Of a stretch of 64,000 nt of DNA, positions 10,779 to 19,628 are shown piece by piece. The DNA is from an uncultured Ruminococcus sp. (GTDB taxonomy: Bacteria > Bacillota > Clostridia > Oscillospirales > Ruminococcaceae): assembly GCA_902783005.1 (NCBI GenBank), contig CACZPI010000143.1, forward strand, positions 20,145 through 84,144. The letters run 5' to 3'. Position numbers and translations under genes: made by a program. The notes beneath the pieces are model-generated. The model was not told the DNA's origin, searched no databases, and saw only the letters and a program-made list of their open reading frames with translations. How positions within the stretch are numbered: position 1 is the stretch's first letter; every line of letters starts with the position of its first letter.

Positions 10779-11798
10779 TCATGTTTGCCAGTTTTTCTGC
10801 TCCCCCGCTGCGATCTCAACCTGCATCGGAAGCATGTGCGCGTCCCCGCAGACATGCAGGGTCACGCCAAAGTTTTCCTGAAAGTAGCGGATATTCGCTT
10901 TTTTCTGCCCCACTGCCTTGCTCACGCAGCCCGGGTGGACGCGGACGGTGATCTCCCTGTCCGCAATGCCGAGACGATCAAGCTCCGCGCCGATGCGGCA
11001 CCGGTATCCATAGGATTCGCACAGCTCCCGGAATGCCGGGTGGTAATAGCCGCCGATCGCCTGCTCCTGCACGAATTCACTTGCATGCAGCCCGACCTTG
11101 ATGATGCGGATGCCGTTTGCGCGGTACAGCTCCATCCATTCGGCCACAAGCTGCACCATCTCGGGAAACGGAGCCGGCTGATATTCGCCGGAACAGTACA
11201 GCTCCCCAAGCCGCGTTCCCTGCAAAATCACCACCGGATAGATCCGCACGGTATCCGGACGGATGCCGCAGACTGCCTCCGCCGTCCGCCGGTCGGATGC
11301 GGGATCTGCCTTGTACAGCCCGGGCATGACCTGCAAACCCAGTTCAAAGCCGGCCTGCCGGATCATATCCGATGCACGGATCACATCCGCTGCCGTATGC
11401 CCGCGGTCATTGGCAGCAAGGACGGCATCGTCAAGCGACTGCGCACCAAGCTCAATGGAGGTGACACGGCTGCGGCGCAGTACCGACAGAATTTCCCCGT
11501 CAATGCAGTCGGGGCGTGTGGAGATCCGGATGCCGCGGCAGCGCTCTGCATAGGGCTGCGCCGCATCGAGCAGCTCGGTCATCAGCCCGCGCGGAACAGC
11601 CGTAAAGCTGCCGCCGAAAAACGCGATCTCGGTCTGTCCGGGATCCCGGATCCGGGAAAAAGCTTCCTCGCAGATGCGCGTCACATCCGCTGCCCGGGGG
11701 ATCGTCTGCATTCCGGTGATCGTATGCTGGTCACAGAAGCTGCACCGGTAGGGGCAGCCTGCATGGGGCACAAAAATTGCGATATTACTATACTTCAT
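10779..11798 (-). CDS. Radical SAM protein (Elp3-like)
   Basis: A 339-residue radical SAM enzyme whose cluster motif CxxxCxxC is CPYRCSFC near residue 15 (FVPHAGCPYRCSFCDQHTI). Other segments typical of the Elp3/coproporphyrinogen-oxidase-like branch are IAFFGGSFTAVPRGLM, ISTRPDCIDGEIL, SIELGAQSLDDAVL and GLQVMPGLY. The substrate cannot be told from sequence. Members at this position between rnc and smc are common in Clostridia. The start ATG at 11798 overlaps the rnc end by 11 nt, and smc follows 10 nt downstream. A tRNA-modifying role is plausible but unproven. Confidence 0.85.
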   Translation of the reverse strand: MKYSNIAIFVPHAGCPYRCSFCDQHTITGMQTIPRAADVTRICEEAFSRIRDPGQTEIAFFGGSFTAVPRGLMTELLDAAQPYAERCRGIRISTRPDCIDGEILSVLRRSRVTSIELGAQSLDDAVLAANDRGHTAADVIRASDMIRQAGFELGLQVMPGLYKADPASDRRTAEAVCGIRPDTVRIYPVVILQGTRLGELYCSGEYQPAPFPEMVQLVAEWMELYRANGIRIIKVGLHASEFVQEQAIGGYYHPAFRELCESYGYRCRIGAELDRLGIADREITVRVHPGCVSKAVGQKKANIRYFQENFGVTLHVCGDAHMLPMQVEIAAGEQKNWQT

Positions 11799-12480
11799 AG
11801 CCCATGAGCGTCAGCGCCTCGCGTGCGGCCATCTGCTCGGCATCCTTCTTCGATTTGCCGGTACCCTTGCCGATCACATTGGAATTGAGGCAGACCTCCA
11901 CGACGAAGGTCTTGTTGTGATCCGGGCCGGATTCGGAGATGAGCAGGTATTCCACACGCTCCTCCGGATTTTTCTGGATGACCTCCTGCAGGGCGGTCTT
12001 GTAATCGCCGAACAGCAGGGAATGATTCTCCGGGATCGTCTCCGGAATGAAATGCAGAATATGCGTCCGGGCTGCCTCCAGTCCGCCGTCAAGATAGACA
12101 GCGGCGATCACCGCCTCAAATGCATCCGCAAGGATCGACGGACGCTCCCGTCCGCCGGTATGCTCCTCGCCCTTGCCAAGGAGCAGGAATTCTCCGAGTC
12201 CGATCTGCAGGGCAAAGCGATGCAGCGATTTCTCGCAGACAAGCGCCGCACGGATGCGCGTCAGCTCCCCCTCCGGCAGATCCGGATAATGCTCAAACAA
12301 CTGCTGCGATACCACAACAGACAGCACACTGTCTCCCAGAAATTCCAGGCGCTCATTGCTGCTGCGCTGTTTTTTCTTCTCATTCGCATACGAGGAATGC
12401 GACAGCGCTTCATAAATCAACTCCCGGTTCCGGAAGGTATACTGAATCCGTGATTCGAGCTTCGTAATATCGGTTTCCAT
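11788..12480 (-). CDS. rnc: Ribonuclease III
   Basis: RNase III cuts double-stranded RNA in rRNA maturation and mRNA turnover. The 230-residue product has the signature NERLEFLGDSVLSVVVSQQL (catalytic E and D), the second acidic site DAFEAVIAAVYLDGG, and a C-terminal dsRNA-binding domain (DYKTALQEVIQKNPEE to GKGTGKSKKDAEQMAAREAL). The ATG overlaps the last base of the plsX stop. No acyl carrier protein gene lies between plsX and rnc, although acpP is often found there in other bacteria. Confidence 0.97.
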   Translation of the reverse strand: METDITKLESRIQYTFRNRELIYEALSHSSYANEKKKQRSSNERLEFLGDSVLSVVVSQQLFEHYPDLPEGELTRIRAALVCEKSLHRFALQIGLGEFLLLGKGEEHTGGRERPSILADAFEAVIAAVYLDGGLEAARTHILHFIPETIPENHSLLFGDYKTALQEVIQKNPEERVEYLLISESGPDHNKTFVVEVCLNSNVIGKGTGKSKKDAEQMAAREALTLMGYEV

Positions 12481-13478
12481 TACGCTTCCTCCTTCATTTC
12501 CGCCACGGTTTTTGCGATCTCTCCGATCATGTTGCCCTCCACACAGCGCTTTGCCTGACGGATGGCGTTGAAGAATGCCTTGGCATCCGAGCTGCCGTGT
12601 GCCTTGATGACGGGGCTTGCTGCGCCGAGAATGACACCGCCGCCCTCTTCCTTGTAATCCATCTGCCGCTTGAAATCCTTGATCTTGCCAAGCAGCAGCA
12701 GTGCTGCGAGCTTGCCGGCAAATCCGCTGAACCAGTCGGTCAGCTTGTCGCGGAACAATGCGCCCATGCCTTCATACAGCTTCAGGATCATATTGCCCGC
12801 AAAGCCGTCGCAGACAATGACGTCATACTTGCCCTCCGGCAGCTCACGCGCTTCTGCATTGCCGACGAAATTCACAGGCGCCTGCTGCAGCAGCTCATAG
12901 GCTGCCAGCTCCAGCTCGCGTCCCTTGGTTTCCTCGGCACCGACATTCAGCAGTCCCACGCGGGGATTTTCGATGCCCTTGACGCATTTCATGTATGCCG
13001 AGCCCATCACGGCAAACTGTACCAGCATTTCCGGGCGGCATTCGATGTTTGCGCCGGCATCGAGGAGAATGAATTTCTCCTTTGCCGTCGGGAGCATGGC
13101 CGTCATGGCCGGACGCTTGATGCCCTTGATGCGGCGTGTCAGGAGGGTCGCTCCCGTCACAAGGCCGCCGGAGCTGCCCGCACTCAGGAAGGCATCCCCC
13201 CTGCCGTCACGCAATGCCTGCAAACCGACGGCAAGGGAGGTATTCTTTCCTTCCTTGACGATCGTGGTCGGCTGGGCATGAATGTCAAATACATCCGGCG
13301 CATGCAAAAGCTCCATGTCTCCGACAGGGATCCCGAGAGATGCCGCACAGTTCCGGATGCGCTCCTCATCCCCGACAAGTACGATGTCGGTGCCGAGTTC
13401 ATCCTTTGCCTGGCGTGCTGCCTTGATGACTTCTGCCGGTGCGTTGTCTCCGCCGAAGGCGTCTATAATGATCTTCAT
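12480..13478 (-). CDS. plsX: Phosphate acyltransferase PlsX
   Basis: PlsX converts acyl-ACP to acyl-phosphate, the donor for PlsY in phosphatidic acid synthesis. The 332-residue length is normal. Segments: IIIDAFGGDNAPAEVIKAA at the N-terminus, DIVLVGDEERI, FLSAGSSGGLVTGATLL, ANIECRPEMLVQFAVMG, VGLLNVGAEETKG, and the C-terminal GGVILGAASPVIKAHGSSD. The ATG at 13478 follows AGAGGTAACAGT. A 16-codon ORF with a very strong ribosome binding site ends 30 nt upstream. plsC further along the window gives the next step of the pathway. Confidence 0.96.
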   Translation of the reverse strand: MKIIIDAFGGDNAPAEVIKAARQAKDELGTDIVLVGDEERIRNCAASLGIPVGDMELLHAPDVFDIHAQPTTIVKEGKNTSLAVGLQALRDGRGDAFLSAGSSGGLVTGATLLTRRIKGIKRPAMTAMLPTAKEKFILLDAGANIECRPEMLVQFAVMGSAYMKCVKGIENPRVGLLNVGAEETKGRELELAAYELLQQAPVNFVGNAEARELPEGKYDVIVCDGFAGNMILKLYEGMGALFRDKLTDWFSGFAGKLAALLLLGKIKDFKRQMDYKEEGGGVILGAASPVIKAHGSSDAKAFFNAIRQAKRCVEGNMIGEIAKTVAEMKEEA

Positions 13479-13508
13479 ACTGTTACCTCTGAATGAATGG
13501 ATGGTTGG

Positions 13509-13559
13509 TCATTTTTCGAGCGTGCTGCCGCCGCAGAGTTCACAGGTGATACTTGCCAT
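13509..13559 (-). CDS. 16-residue cysteine-motif mini-ORF upstream of plsX
   Basis: An ORF of 16 codons encoding MASITCELCGGSTLEK, ending in TGA. It has an excellent ribosome binding site (AAGGAGGAATCCAG before the ATG at 13559), better than that of plsX. The CxxCGG start looks like the first knuckle of short zinc-ribbon proteins found in Clostridia, so it may be the remnant of a truncated zinc-ribbon gene, a genuine microprotein, or a leader ORF coupled to plsX, which starts 30 nt after its stop. It lies between trmFO and plsX on the same strand. The sequence alone cannot separate these options. Confidence 0.5.
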   Translation of the reverse strand: MASITCELCGGSTLEK

Positions 13560-13576
13560 CTGGATTCCTCCTTATC

Positions 13577-14884
13577 TCAGCCCATCTCCGCGAGCGCTGC
13601 TTTAAGCCGCTCCATCGCCTGCTCTGCAACGTACTGATACCGCTCCTGCTTGCCGCGGATGCGCTCCTCCGGTGCAGGAAGCAGTCCCATATTTGCGCCC
13701 ATCGGCTGGAAATCCGCAGCGCCGCCCTCACTGATATATGCTGCAAGCGCTCCCATCATAGTACCGCGGGGCAGGATGTAGGGTGCCTTGCCCTGCAGCC
13801 GTGCTGCAAGGCTTTTGCCGGCGACAAGTCCGCTCTGTGCCGATTCCATATAGCCCTCCACACCGGTCATCTGTCCGGCAAAGAAGAGATTCCGGCTCCC
13901 GCGCAGGGAATAGTCTGCATCGAGGAGCTGCGGGGAATTCAGGAAGAAATTCCGGTGCATCACGCCGTAGCGGAGAAATTCCGCATGCTCCAGCCCCGGG
14001 ATCATTCCGAAGACGCGCTTTTGCTCCCCGAATTTCAGATTCGTCTGGAATCCGACCAGATTGCACATTGTCCGTTCCCGGTTCTCCCACCGGAGCTGAA
14101 CCGCCGCCCAGGGACGGTGTCCTGTTCTCGGATCGCGCAGCCCCACGGGCTTCAAGGGGCCGAAGCGCAGGGTATCCATGCCCCGTCCGGCAAGCACCTC
14201 CACAGGCATACAGCCCTCATACACACGGAAGGCCGCCTTGTCATGCTCATGCAGCGGGGCTTTTTCGGCATTGACGAGAGCATCCCAGAATGCCTCGTAT
14301 TCCTCCCTGCTCATCGGGCAGTTGAGATAATCCGCATCACCGCGGTCATAGCGCGACTGTGCAAACACCTTCTCCATATCGAGACTGTCTGCCGCCACAA
14401 CCGGCGCCGCTGCATCAAAAAAGCTCAGTCTGTCGCCGCAGAGCGCTTCGATCGCGGGCACCAGTGCGTCCGATGTCAGGGGGCCTGTTGCAATGACGGC
14501 ATTCTCCGCCGGAAGCTCTGTGATCTCCTCATGGAGCACGGTGATCCGGGGATGCTCCTCCATTGCCTTGGTTGCCATCGCGGAGAACTGCTCCCGGTCA
14601 ACTGCAAGCGCACCGCCCGCAGCAACGGCGCATTCCTTGGCAATGCGCACCAGAAGCGATCCCTGCAATTCCATTTCGGCCTTGAGAAGGCCTCCCGCCG
14701 AGGCAAGGCGGCTTGCTTTCAGGGAATTCGAGCACACCAGCTCCGCAAGCCCCTCGCTGTGATGCGCGGGGGAATACTTCTTCGGCTTCATTTCATAAAG
14801 CTGCACATCAATGCCCGCCTCTGCCAGCGCCCATGCCGCCTCACATCCGGCCAGGCCGCCGCCGATCACTGACGCCTGCATCAT
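13577..14884 (-). CDS. trmFO: tRNA m5U54 methyltransferase TrmFO
   Basis: TrmFO makes 5-methyluridine at position 54 of tRNA using methylenetetrahydrofolate and FAD. Residues near the start (QASVIGGGLAGCEAAWALAE) form the FAD dinucleotide-binding fold. Later are LVCSNSLKASRLASAGGLLK, VIATGPLTSD, YLNCPMSREEYEAFWDAL, and FAGQMTGVEGYMESAQSG, all typical. The start is one of two tandem ATGs (14884/14881) that overlap the topA stop; GAGGAG fits 14884. This gives 435 residues. topA-trmFO adjacency is common in Firmicutes. Confidence 0.96.
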   Translation of the reverse strand: MMQASVIGGGLAGCEAAWALAEAGIDVQLYEMKPKKYSPAHHSEGLAELVCSNSLKASRLASAGGLLKAEMELQGSLLVRIAKECAVAAGGALAVDREQFSAMATKAMEEHPRITVLHEEITELPAENAVIATGPLTSDALVPAIEALCGDRLSFFDAAAPVVAADSLDMEKVFAQSRYDRGDADYLNCPMSREEYEAFWDALVNAEKAPLHEHDKAAFRVYEGCMPVEVLAGRGMDTLRFGPLKPVGLRDPRTGHRPWAAVQLRWENRERTMCNLVGFQTNLKFGEQKRVFGMIPGLEHAEFLRYGVMHRNFFLNSPQLLDADYSLRGSRNLFFAGQMTGVEGYMESAQSGLVAGKSLAARLQGKAPYILPRGTMMGALAAYISEGGAADFQPMGANMGLLPAPEERIRGKQERYQYVAEQAMERLKAALAEMG

Positions 14885-16959
14885 TTCAGACTCCTCTGGT
14901 AGCCGCAGCCTTCCTTCTCGCATACCAGCATGCCGGACTTGCCGCCCTTCTGGAACAGGGAACAGCCGCAGTCAGGGCATTTCTCCTCGACCGGGACATT
15001 CCATGTCATGAAGGTGCATTCCGGATAGCCGGAGCAGCCGTAGAAGGTGCGTCCGCGCTTGGATTTCTTCTGCACGACCTTCTTGCCGCATTTCGGGCAG
15101 GTGCCGCCGGTCTCCTGAATGATCTGCTTGGCATTCCGGCACTCCGGGAATCCCGGGCAGGCCAGGAATTTGCCGTAGGGGCCGATCTTGATGACCATAT
15201 TGCGGCCGCACTTCTCGCAGACCACATCGGTCTCCTCGTCCGGGATCTTGACATGCTTGCCCTCCATCGCCTCCTCGGCGGTTTTGAGGGTGGCATCAAA
15301 ATCGTCATAGAACGTGCGCAGCATGTTCACCCAGTCGGTGGTACCCTGCTCGACATTATCGAGCTCAGTCTCCATCTTTGCCGTGAAATCCGCATCCACA
15401 ATATGCGCAAAATGTTCCTTCATCACCTGGGTCGTGACCTCACCGAGCACCGTCGGCTTGAGCTGCTTGCCGTCGCGCTCGACATACATTCTCGCCAGGA
15501 TCGTGGTGATGGTCGGCGCATAGGTAGACGGACGGCCGATGCCGTTTTCTTCAAGTGCCTTGATGAGGGTGGCTTCGGTGAATCTTGGCGGGGGCTGCGT
15601 GAAATGCTGGTTGCCTTCAAGGCTGACGACGCCGAGCTTATCCTGCATTTCCAGCGGCGGGAGCATCTTCTGATTCTCCTCCTCGGTCTCGTTCTTCTCC
15701 TCATAAAGCACGGTAAATCCGTCAAACTTCACGGAATAGCCCGATGCCTTGAAGGTGCATTTGTCTGCGTCAATATCCACAGAAATGGTATCGAGCAGCG
15801 CATTGGCCATCTGGCTGGCGATGAAGCGCTCCCAGATGAGCTTATACAGCTTGAACTGGTCGTCTGTCAGATTGTTTCTGACCTTCGACGGCGGCAGATC
15901 AGGCATGGTCGGACGGATGGCTTCATGCGCATCCTGTGCGCCCTTCTTGGCCTTGAAGACACGCGGCTTGTCGGGCAGGTAGCTGTCTCCCCATGTTGCC
16001 TTGATGTAATCCGCTGCCGTCTGCTGGGCATCTGCCGAAATACGCAGCGAATCGGTACGCATGTAGGTGATCAGGCCGACAGCACCCATGCCGTCAATAT
16101 CCACGCCTTCATACAGCTCCTGCGCGGCCTTCATGGTGCGCTTCGACTGGAAGCCGAGACGCTTGGACGCCTCCTGCTGCAAGGTCGAGGTGATGAACGG
16201 CGGTGCCGGCTGCTTCTTCGTGACGCGCTTCTTGATCGCGGTCACGATGAAATCCGCCTGCTTCAGCCGTTCGAGCAGGCCGTTTGACTGTGCCTCGTTT
16301 TCAATTTCGATCTTCTTGCCGTCCACAGCCGTCAGCTTGGCATTGAAGGACTTGTCGCTGCGCGGGGAGGTGAGTACGGCATCAATGCTCCAGTATTCCT
16401 TCGGCTCGAATGCCCGGATCTCTTCCTCACGATCCACGATCAGGCGGACTGCCACCGACTGCACACGCCCCGCCGACAGGCCGCGCTTGACCTTTTTCCA
16501 CAGGAACGGGCTGAGCTTGTAGCCCACGAGACGATCCAGAATGCGCCGTGCCTGCTGGGCATTGACCAGATCAATGTCGATCTTGTGCGGGTTTGCCATA
16601 CCGGACTGGACACCGGTCTTGGTGATCTCATTGAAAGCCACGCGGTTGTCGGCATTCATATCCAGATGCAGCATTTGTGCCAGATGCCAGCTGATGGCCT
16701 CTCCCTCGCGGTCAGGGTCCGTTGCGAGGTAGACGCAGTCGCTTTTCTTGGCGCGTTTCTTGAGATCCTTGATGACCTCCTCCTTGCCCTTCATATCGAG
16801 GTAGTGCGGGGCAAAATCATGCTCCACATCCACGCCGAGCTTGGACTTGGGAAGATCGCGGACATGCCCCATCGAGGCGATCACCTCATACCCGGGGCCG
16901 AGATATTTCTGAATGGTCTTGGCCTTCGCCGGAGACTCCACAATCACTAAATTAGACAT
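14881..16959 (-). CDS. topA: DNA topoisomerase I
   Basis: Type IA topoisomerase that relaxes negative supercoils. From the ATG at 16959 (MSNLVIVESPAKAKTIQKYL) it has 692 residues: the Toprim domain with TDPDREGEAISWHL, the catalytic tyrosine in GLITYMRTDSLRIS, and three C-terminal zinc ribbons (CEKCG..CPGFPEC, CPKCG..CSGYPEC, CPDCG..CEKEGC). The nearest strong ribosome binding site, AAGGAG, is about 26 nt from the ATG with a small hairpin (GCTGC..GCAGC) between, so the structure may bring the two together. A GTG closer to that site gives nine extra residues with no family support. Confidence 0.96.
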   Translation of the reverse strand: MSNLVIVESPAKAKTIQKYLGPGYEVIASMGHVRDLPKSKLGVDVEHDFAPHYLDMKGKEEVIKDLKKRAKKSDCVYLATDPDREGEAISWHLAQMLHLDMNADNRVAFNEITKTGVQSGMANPHKIDIDLVNAQQARRILDRLVGYKLSPFLWKKVKRGLSAGRVQSVAVRLIVDREEEIRAFEPKEYWSIDAVLTSPRSDKSFNAKLTAVDGKKIEIENEAQSNGLLERLKQADFIVTAIKKRVTKKQPAPPFITSTLQQEASKRLGFQSKRTMKAAQELYEGVDIDGMGAVGLITYMRTDSLRISADAQQTAADYIKATWGDSYLPDKPRVFKAKKGAQDAHEAIRPTMPDLPPSKVRNNLTDDQFKLYKLIWERFIASQMANALLDTISVDIDADKCTFKASGYSVKFDGFTVLYEEKNETEEENQKMLPPLEMQDKLGVVSLEGNQHFTQPPPRFTEATLIKALEENGIGRPSTYAPTITTILARMYVERDGKQLKPTVLGEVTTQVMKEHFAHIVDADFTAKMETELDNVEQGTTDWVNMLRTFYDDFDATLKTAEEAMEGKHVKIPDEETDVVCEKCGRNMVIKIGPYGKFLACPGFPECRNAKQIIQETGGTCPKCGKKVVQKKSKRGRTFYGCSGYPECTFMTWNVPVEEKCPDCGCSLFQKGGKSGMLVCEKEGCGYQRSLK

Positions 16960-17018
16960 AGCTTCGCTGCACCGTGCAGCGCACACTCCTTTCAGGGTTA
17001 CACCCGGTTCTACCCGGA

Positions 17019-18278
17019 TCAGTTCAGATCCTCACACAGCGTGTAAATATCCCGCTGCGTATTCTCGATCAGGCCCATCAGCTCCGCCTCTGTCACCAGC
17101 ATAGAGGCTGCCGAAAAATCCATCTCCAGCAGCATACAGATCGCATTGAGATTCTGGCCGCCGTTTGCAAGCAGCTTCACCAGACGCTTCTGCTCCTCTG
17201 TCAGTCCCTCCGGCAGCTTGCGCGGCTTTGCAGCGGCTTCCGGCTTTTCGGCAGGAGGGGCTGCGGGCTTTGCAGCGGTTCTTTTCGGGGATGCTGTCTT
17301 CTGCTTCTCATCGCCTCTGCCAAAGAGCATCGAATCCTGTGTCCGCGTTGTCAGCTCCTCGTCGAACATGGCCAGGCGGTGGGGATATTTCAGGTAATAG
17401 CTGTACAGCACATCCGCATGGTTGAACACCGGGAATGCGCCGTCCCGCAGGTAGCTGTACACGCCGCTGTAACGGGTGTCAAACAGGTCATGCGGCGGGA
17501 TGCAGAACACCTGCTTGCCCTGCTCGCAGGCAAGATTTGCCGTGATGAGTGAGCCGCTTCTTGCACCGGCCTCCGTCACCAGCACTGCCTCGCTGATCCC
17601 CGCAAGAATGCGGTTGCGGACAGGGAAATTGCCGCCGAAGGGTCTGGTGCCGGGGAAATACTCCGTAATGAGCAGCCCCTTTTCCGCCATCTGCCCGCGC
17701 AAAGCGCCGTTCCCCGTCGGGTAGTCAATATCAATGCCGCAGCCCATTACACCAATGGTCGGCATGCCCTCGTCAAGCGCGGACTGGTGGGCAATGCTGT
17801 CGAGTCCCAGCGCACATCCGCTGACCAGGATCAATCCGCAGCGTGCCAGGTCATGGCAGAGCCATGAAGCGACCCGGCAGCTGTATTCCGAGGGGTTGCG
17901 TGTGCCGACGACCGTCAGCAGCAGCTTTTCATGCAGGAGCGACACATCGCCGCGGTAGAAAAGCACGACCGGCGGATTGTAGATATGCCGCAGACTTTCG
18001 GGATAGCTCTTGCTGTCCCATGTCATGATTCCGATTCCGTTTTTCTCGCAATACGTCAGAAGCTCCTCCGCCTTGTGCAGACTTGTCTGCCGCAGGCGGC
18101 GTTTTTCCGAAGTATCCAGCAAAGCGCAATCCGGATCATGCAGTGTATAAAACAGATCCCGGCAGCTCCCCTGATGCCTTGAAAGCTCAAGCGGCTTGGG
18201 GCTTGCCGTCCCGAAGATCATTTCCAGCCACAGCCAGCAGACCTTATTTTCCGGATCCGGTCCCAGGGATTCATACAT
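17019..18278 (-). CDS. dprA: DNA-processing protein DprA
   Basis: DprA loads RecA on incoming single-stranded DNA in natural transformation; the gene is also widely kept in species not known to be competent. The 419-residue product has a helical N-terminal region, a Rossmann-like domain at ~residues 100-300 (LLTVVGTRNPSEY, GLILVSGCALGLDSIAH, GVMGCGIDIDYP, EAGARSGSLITANLA), a Lys/Ala/Pro linker, and a C-terminal winged helix (LTEEQKRLVKLLANGGQNLN onward). The ATG at 18278 follows GGAGGGG and overlaps the trmH end by 8 nt. topA lies 59 nt downstream, an arrangement typical of Firmicutes. Confidence 0.94.
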   Translation of the reverse strand: MYESLGPDPENKVCWLWLEMIFGTASPKPLELSRHQGSCRDLFYTLHDPDCALLDTSEKRRLRQTSLHKAEELLTYCEKNGIGIMTWDSKSYPESLRHIYNPPVVLFYRGDVSLLHEKLLLTVVGTRNPSEYSCRVASWLCHDLARCGLILVSGCALGLDSIAHQSALDEGMPTIGVMGCGIDIDYPTGNGALRGQMAEKGLLITEYFPGTRPFGGNFPVRNRILAGISEAVLVTEAGARSGSLITANLACEQGKQVFCIPPHDLFDTRYSGVYSYLRDGAFPVFNHADVLYSYYLKYPHRLAMFDEELTTRTQDSMLFGRGDEKQKTASPKRTAAKPAAPPAEKPEAAAKPRKLPEGLTEEQKRLVKLLANGGQNLNAICMLLEMDFSAASMLVTEAELMGLIENTQRDIYTLCEDLN

Positions 18279-19071
18279 TCGCTTCCCCTCCCTTCATCAT
18301 TTCCCACATCAGGATCCCCGCCGCCATTGCCGCATTCAGGGATTCGGCATGGCCGGGCATCGGGATAATGAGTTTTTCTTCACAGACATTGACGGCATCC
18401 CCGGAAAGGCCGTTGCCTTCATTGCCGATCCACACGGCACAGCCCTTTCCAAGTTGAAGCGCAGTGACCGGCTTGGCATCCTGATGCAGCACGGCCGCAT
18501 AGGAACGGATCCCCTTTTCCTGCAGGAACAGCGACAATGCCTGCGGAGGCGGTGCCTGGTAGACCGGCAGCCGGAAGATCGCCCCCATCGTCGCACGGAC
18601 GACCTTGGGGCTGAGCACATCACAGCATTTGCAGCAGAGCACGGCGTCGATGCCGAATGCATCCGCCGTCCGCAGGATCATGCCCATATTGCCGGGATCC
18701 TGAAGCTCATGCAGGACAAGATACCGCCCGTCCGGCCGGAGCGTTTTGGAGTCAAAGCTCATGACCGTCTGGTAGCAGAGCGCAAATACACCCTGCGGAT
18801 GCTCTGTTTCCGAGAGATGCTTCCCGAGCGCATCCGAAATGATGACCGGCTTTGTGATGCCGTCGCGCAGCTCCCCGGCATATTTGGCAGCGGCAAATTC
18901 CGTGACATACAGGGAAGCACATCTGCCCTCCTGCAACGCCTCGGCAACCAGGCGCAGTCCCTCCACGGCAAAGACATGCTCCGTGTTCCGGTACCGCTTA
19001 TCCTCGCAGATGCGCCGATACCGGCGGATCAGCGGATTATCCTTCGATGTGATGACTGTATCCTGCGCCAT
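18271..19071 (-). CDS. TrmH/SpoU-family RNA 2'-O-methyltransferase
   Basis: SPOUT-class methyltransferase that probably 2'-O-methylates a ribose in 23S rRNA or tRNA; the target is not clear from sequence. The N-terminal substrate-binding domain begins at DTVITSKDNPLIRRYRRICE. The knotted C-terminal domain shows YLVLHELQDPGNMGMILRTA, VWIGNEGNGLSGD and IIPMPGHAESLNAAMAAGIL. The ATG at 19071 has AGGGGG upstream; an in-frame ATG 39 nt earlier would fall close to the rplT terminator and lacks a site. This gives 266 residues. Confidence 0.9.
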   Translation of the reverse strand: MAQDTVITSKDNPLIRRYRRICEDKRYRNTEHVFAVEGLRLVAEALQEGRCASLYVTEFAAAKYAGELRDGITKPVIISDALGKHLSETEHPQGVFALCYQTVMSFDSKTLRPDGRYLVLHELQDPGNMGMILRTADAFGIDAVLCCKCCDVLSPKVVRATMGAIFRLPVYQAPPPQALSLFLQEKGIRSYAAVLHQDAKPVTALQLGKGCAVWIGNEGNGLSGDAVNVCEEKLIIPMPGHAESLNAAMAAGILMWEMMKGGEANV

Positions 19072-19108
19072 GTCTGCACCCCCTGCAAAAAACTTCAAGA
19101 AAAATGCC

Positions 19109-19146
19109 AAAAACCACGCTCTTCACTCATCGTAAAAGAGCGTGGT
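19109..19146 (-). terminator. Intrinsic terminator after rplT
   Basis: Perfect 11-bp inverted repeat (ACCACGCTCTT at 19113-19123 and AAGAGCGTGGT at 19136-19146) followed on the minus strand by TTTTT. It closes the infC-rpmI-rplT unit 19 nt after the rplT stop and stands just before the trmH start. Confidence 0.9.
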
Positions 19147-19164
19147 CTGATGATACCGCGGAAA

Positions 19165-19518
19165 TCAGAGAGCAGCCTTTGCCTTCTCAACGATGGCAGC
19201 AAAGCCCTCTGCATCATGAATAGCGATCTCGGAGAGCATCTTTCTGTTCAGAGTGATGCCAGCCTTCTTGCAGCCGTTCATGAAGGTGGAATAGTTCATG
19301 CCATTGAGCTTGGCAGCAGCAGAGATTCTGGTGATCCAGAGCTGACGGAAGTTTCTCTTCTTCTGTCTTCTGCCGATGTATGCATACTGGCCGGACTTCA
19401 TAACGGCCTGCTTGGCCATCTTGAAGTGCTTGCTCTTTGCGCCGAAGTAGCCCTTAGCCAGCTTCAGAGTCTTGTTTCTTCTCTTACGGGTCATCATTGC
19501 ACCTTTAATGCGTGCCAT
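19165..19518 (-). CDS. rplT: 50S ribosomal protein L20
   Basis: Primary binder of 23S rRNA and an assembly protein of the large subunit; in Firmicutes and E. coli it also represses its own operon by binding mRNA. The 117 residues are typical: [20 protein letters not shown], then [20 protein letters not shown] and RDR-like [20 protein letters not shown]. The ATG at 19518 follows GGAGGTAATGAA-type spacing. It is the last gene of the unit and is separated from rpmI by an unusually long 110-nt spacer with hairpins. Confidence 0.98.
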   Translation of the reverse strand: MARIKGAMMTRKRRNKTLKLAKGYFGAKSKHFKMAKQAVMKSGQYAYIGRRQKKRNFRQLWITRISAAAKLNGMNYSTFMNGCKKAGITLNRKMLSEIAIHDAEGFAAIVEKAKAAL

Positions 19519-19580
19519 ATTTCATTACCTCCAGTGATATGTTCGTGCAGCCTGAAATGCTGCGTGGCCTTTGTTTTCTT

Positions 19581-19594
19581 GCGCAGATCTGCGC
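19581..19594. repeat. Perfect palindrome in the rpmI-rplT spacer
   Basis: GCGCAGATCTGCGC is a perfect 14-nt palindrome in the spacer between rpmI and rplT. A second stem (GCAGC/GCTGC) lies nearer the rplT start. Both would form in the mRNA. Purpose unknown; processing or L20 binding is possible. Confidence 0.6.
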
Positions 19595-19628
19595 GGTCTT
19601 CTGTGTTTCCGTTCCGTTCGTTTCCGAA

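Noticed and set aside
12480-13478. Missing acpP between plsX and rnc as a sign of gene loss
   Set aside because: acpP location varies widely in Firmicutes and it may lie elsewhere, so absence here means little.
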